Shown here piece by piece: positions 60,794-64,000 of a stretch of DNA of 64,000 nucleotides. The stretch lies in assembly GCA_947000775.1 (NCBI GenBank), contig CAMQGK010000604.1:10470501-10534500 (forward strand). Direction: 5' to 3'. A program made the translations under genes and the position numbers. The notes below the pieces were generated by a model that was given only the letters and a program-made list of their open reading frames with translations, was not told the origin of the DNA and ran no database searches. Position 1 is the stretch's first letter. Each line of letters starts with the position of its first letter. Origin of the DNA: Pterois miles. Taxonomy: Eukaryota; Chordata; Actinopteri; Perciformes; Scorpaenidae.

Positions 60794-61560
60794 AACATTT
60801 TAACAATCAGCTGGCCAGGCCACGCTGCTCCTGAAGGCCAGTCTGGGCCTGCTTTCCTGGTGTGTTTTCAGTTCATGAAAATCAGACTAATTGTACAATT
60901 TTGGCTGCCTAAAAATGTCCCATTCAGCATACGGTTATAGTTCCACCCTCTTATATAAGTTCTGATTGCAAAAATAGCAGATGGCGATGACCAGAAACAA
61001 AGATGGCAATTGCCAAAATGCCAAACTAAAGACTTCAACACCGTGGCCACTCAGTTGGCTTAACTGTGTAATGAAACAAATTTCCAGCAGAGGACCCAAC
61101 ACACAGTGAATATATGAGTCTTGTTTGCATAGTAACCTTTTCCTCCAAGAATTATGAACAACATTACACAACACTGAGCAGCCAGTCAACTTATGTGATG
61201 GTGCAAAAAACATTTTCATCGTGCTTGGGCCATCTTGCATATCCTCAGTGATCCATGCTACAACATACAAAGTGACACATTGTTTTTACTGATTGGACTA
61301 CAAGTGACTGGGGTTGATTTCTGTGTTATTTATAATTTAACAGCAGTGAATGAGTCCAAGAAATGAGCATACTGCCAAATAGCTGTGGCATATGTGAGTA
61401 AAATTTCACAATCAGAAGGATGTAAAATGTCAAATATAAAGAGAGAAAAATAGTCTTTTAGACATTTTGAGGTATTAACAATAAATATAACCACTTCAAC
61501 AAAAAGAGAGAGACGGTACCATTTTTTATCATCCTGGCTTTATTTTGAAATCCCCTTATA
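60794..61560. other. Upstream flank of MESD
   Basis: No gene is seen. A short piece (60925-61020, with CCACCC, TCTGATTGCAAAAATAGCAG and GATGGCGATGACCAG) resembles part of dispersed repeat family B. Composition turns GC-richer only after 61555. Confidence 0.35.
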
Positions 61561-61589
61561 TGGTGCGCGTGCAGCCTGTCGGCTATTCA

Positions 61590-61645
61590 CAGCTCTGACA
61601 CGCCCCTCCCGTCTTGTGACCGGCACACTCCACAGCCAATGAGAA
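61590..61645 (+). promoter_or_regulatory. MESD proximal promoter elements
   Basis: A GC-box-like CGCCCCTCCCG (61601-61611) and a CCAAT motif (61636-61640) lie 20-60 bases before the MESD start, in a short CG-rich stretch that begins near 61560. No TATA box is seen. The transcription start is probably within or just upstream of this block. Confidence 0.4.
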
Positions 61646-61661
61646 CGCACCATCTGTAAAC

Positions 61662-61817
61662 ATGGCGTCTGACTTCAGGTGGAGATGTGTAGTGCTCCTT
61701 CTGTGCACATATTTACTTTGTATATTAGCGGCTGACAGTAAAAATAAGCCCAAGAAAAAGAAGGATATCCGAGACTACAATGACGCAGATATGGCGCGGC
61801 TCCTGGAACAATGGGAG
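61662..61817 (+). CDS. mesd: MESD exon 1 (LRP chaperone, signal peptide and conserved start of mature protein)
   Basis: MESD is an ER chaperone needed for folding and surface delivery of LRP5/6 and other LDL-receptor family members, hence for Wnt signalling. The start codon has A at -3 and G at +4. Residues 1-24 form a signal peptide with a hydrophobic core (VVLLLCTYLLCILAA). A Lys-rich stretch follows, then the family hallmark KKKDIRDYNDADMARLLEQWE, which is nearly identical in mammals. The donor GTAATG follows codon 52 in phase 0. The signal region is shorter than in human. Confidence 0.97.
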
Positions 61818-63889
61818 GTAATGTGACGTTCATTCAATCAGCCTTCAGACATTAGCTAGCAGCTAGGTCAGCTAGCCATGAACCATGCATCATCAGGAAC
61901 ATACAAGTCCTCATACCAACGGTAACAATAAGTTTAATAACCATCATTAGCGCCATGTTGGTACTAGTAGCTAACCTGGGAGAGACGAAGTGGTCCTGAA
62001 GTGGTTGTGCTAACATTAGTAGCAGAGAGATCAGTACTGTATTGTTCTGTTCTCCAGTACTCATTCACAGAAGCATCGTCAGCAAAATGTAGCCTACTGT
62101 TTGAAGGGTCAACGTGAAGAGTACATGAGCAGAAAAAAGTGCCCATGCGAGTGTTGTAGTAGTACATATTTCAGTACCTATAAATAAATATATACTAAGC
62201 AACATTGTCCAACAACATACAGTGTCTACATACAACAGGGTCCTTTAATATGTAAACAAATACAAATACTGTAAAGAAATAAAGAGTGAATGGGTAAAGT
62301 ACTGGATAACCTCATATATATATATGTAGTGGGTAGTTATGTATGATATATGCACCTATGGTGTCTGTATGCAGTATATGCAGTATGCAGGATTCATAAA
62401 TGGATGATATGTACATGTTGGTCAACAGTGTATTCAAAACTGTAAATAGATGATTTATCATTTGTAGGTACAATAGATGCTTTAGTGTTCCAGGATTATT
62501 GACATGATATGACTGGTAACTGTTCATTAGAGTGATGGCCTGTGGAAAGTGTCTGCTTGTTGTGACATACAGAGCTTTATAGCACCTACCACAGGGGAGC
62601 CGTTGGGACAGGCTGTGTCCCAAAGAGTGTATTACAAAAGAGCCAAGGTTCCATCAAAAGTAGTTCAAGGAGCTAAATATTCCTTCAGTACACTGTCTGT
62701 GTTTCCACCACAGTCTAAAGACCAGCATAGATTGGGTGAATTAGTCAGCTGATGTGTAAAAAAGAAACATGACATGTGACAGAGCTGCTGGTGGTCACAG
62801 CAGTAAATTCACTCTGCAGCCTGCGGCTCAGTGTGTCACCTGTTCACTCCAAAAAACACACTATCTCATGTGATGGTGATATTTACCACATTTTCCGATA
62901 CATGTTGGATGTAATGAATGAAATGAAACTAAGAGTGTCTGTCTGCACACACAGTAAATCATCTGTTGAGGGTTTAATGGTTATTTATTTGTGCTTTAGA
63001 GCATTAACACTGTGAAACAATCAGAAAATAACTTTTCAGTACCACCTAACAAAGATAAATGCTGTCCCCTCGTCCTAAAATGGTCTTAAGTCGATACTAC
63101 AGTACTTCCTAGTTTATGAATGAACCTGGACACAAGTTGAAGTCGTTGAAGGAGCAGCGCCGTGTGTGTTTGACTGGTCATCGCTGCAAGCTCCACCCTG
63201 AAAGTATTACCCCCGACCAGGGCCTTTGGGGGGCAAAAAGGCCCCATAAATTAATTTAGACCCTGATCCCTTTGGTTGAAATGCCAGGAGTTCCTCAAAA
63301 GTTTCCTAATTCTGGGGGACACAGGGCTATGGTGCCATGTGAATAGGAACTTGTGTCCAAATGCAGAAGACAGGGTTGACCGTATCTATACTATTTGAAG
63401 TCTGTACATGTATGTATTGCGTTTTTTTGTATTACTGGGACTACTTATGTGTTATTTGATGTGTTTTGGAATACTGAAGCATGCAGTAAATATGTGTCGT
63501 ACTATTCCTTACTAGAAAGGTGGTTTATACAGATAATCAAAGGTCCTTGAAAGATGATAGTGACTGATATAGTACTGCTACCTGTTGTTAATGCTTTTAG
63601 GTTATGAGTGACACAGTTCCTTTGTAAGGAGATGAGTTCTGTGCTGGTGAAGTGAGCTGATGTTGAGACACATATGAATTGTTTTGCACTTTGAATGGTA
63701 AAGAGAAGTGGTTTAATGTCATTTGAAAACATTAAGTCAGTATTAAGAGTTGTGTCTAACCAGTAAAAACAACTGTAGGTAACTATAATATTCAGATGAG
63801 TGTCATTTAATAGTTTTAAGACAATTGATGTGTAACCATCCTAATGGTTGTTCCCTCGTTGTGCATCATTTCTCCCCTTTGTTCCATAG
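61818..63889 (+). other. MESD intron 1
   Basis: This GT...AG intron of 2.07 kb separates the two visible MESD exons. It is AT-rich. Open frames inside it (for example 62549-62752, 62776-63015) show no family resemblance. I see no recognisable repeat beyond a short TATATA run near 62312. Confidence 0.8.
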
Positions 63890-64000
63890 GAGGATGATGA
63901 CATTGAGGAAGGGGACCTCCCAGAGCACAAGAGGTCTCCTCCTCCCATTGATTTCTCCAAGGTAGACCCCTCCAAGCCTGAAGAGCTGCTCAAGATGTCC
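63890..64000 (+). CDS. mesd: MESD exon 2 (partial, runs off the window)
   Basis: The acceptor CCCTTTGTTCCATAG ends at 63889. The frame continues from exon 1 with EDDDIEEGDLPEHKR and IDFSKVDPSKPEELLKMS, matching the start of the MESD core domain. The 37 codons reach the window end without a stop. The rest of the chaperone domain, its Lys-rich tail and any ER retention signal are off the right edge. Confidence 0.97.

Overview
This is vertebrate nuclear DNA, almost certainly from a ray-finned (teleost) fish. The evidence is short exons in large AT-rich introns with GT/AG boundaries, long CA/GT microsatellites, and many fish-type dispersed repeats: tRNA-headed SINEs, hAT-like and TTAA-flanked MITEs, a Ty3/gypsy scrap and a LINE tail. 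There is no bacterial or viral gene organisation, and most long open frames are shadows or repeat-derived.

Three protein-coding genes can be supported. (1) The 5' part of a pro-interleukin-16 (IL16) gene lies on the minus strand from about 23.5 kb down to the left edge. I could join 12 coding exons with compatible splice phases (1744 nt, 581 codons plus 1 nt). They cover the N-terminal region, the complete first PDZ domain and the first residues of the second. The rest of the gene lies off the left edge. (2) TLNRD1 (formerly MESDC1) is a complete intronless minus-strand gene of 354 codons at 51.6-52.7 kb. (3) The first two coding exons of MESD, the LRP5/6 chaperone, lie on the plus strand at 61.7 kb and 63.9-64.0 kb; the gene runs off the right edge. 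The order IL16(-) TLNRD1(-) MESD(+) matches human 15q25 as I remember it, except that I could not see CFAP161, which in mammals lies between IL16 and TLNRD1.

Layout: 0-23.5 kb is IL16, its introns filled with repeats, including a palindromic element with a hammerhead-ribozyme-like core at 3.8 kb and a second copy at 21.6 kb. 23.5-51 kb has no recognisable gene. It holds SINE copies, several inverted-repeat (foldback or MITE-like) elements, a Ty3/gypsy RNase H remnant with a probable LTR, a (TA)n/T(n) tract, a SINE with a 13-bp target duplication, and a TTAA-bounded MITE apparently inserted in a hAT-like MITE. 51-54.5 kb is TLNRD1 and its upstream region. 54.5-61.5 kb is intergenic, with a decayed LINE 3' end and two head-to-head SINEs. 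61.6 kb to the end is the start of MESD.

MESD and TLNRD1 are old neighbours but do different jobs: MESD folds Wnt co-receptors in the ER, and TLNRD1 bundles actin. IL16 is a PDZ scaffold and cytokine precursor. No operon-like logic is implied. The most interesting signal outside the genes is the palindromic family at 3.77, 21.60 and 37.09 kb. Two copies carry a CTGATGA...GAAACGTC core in opposite orientations relative to a shared tail, and the third has lost the core.
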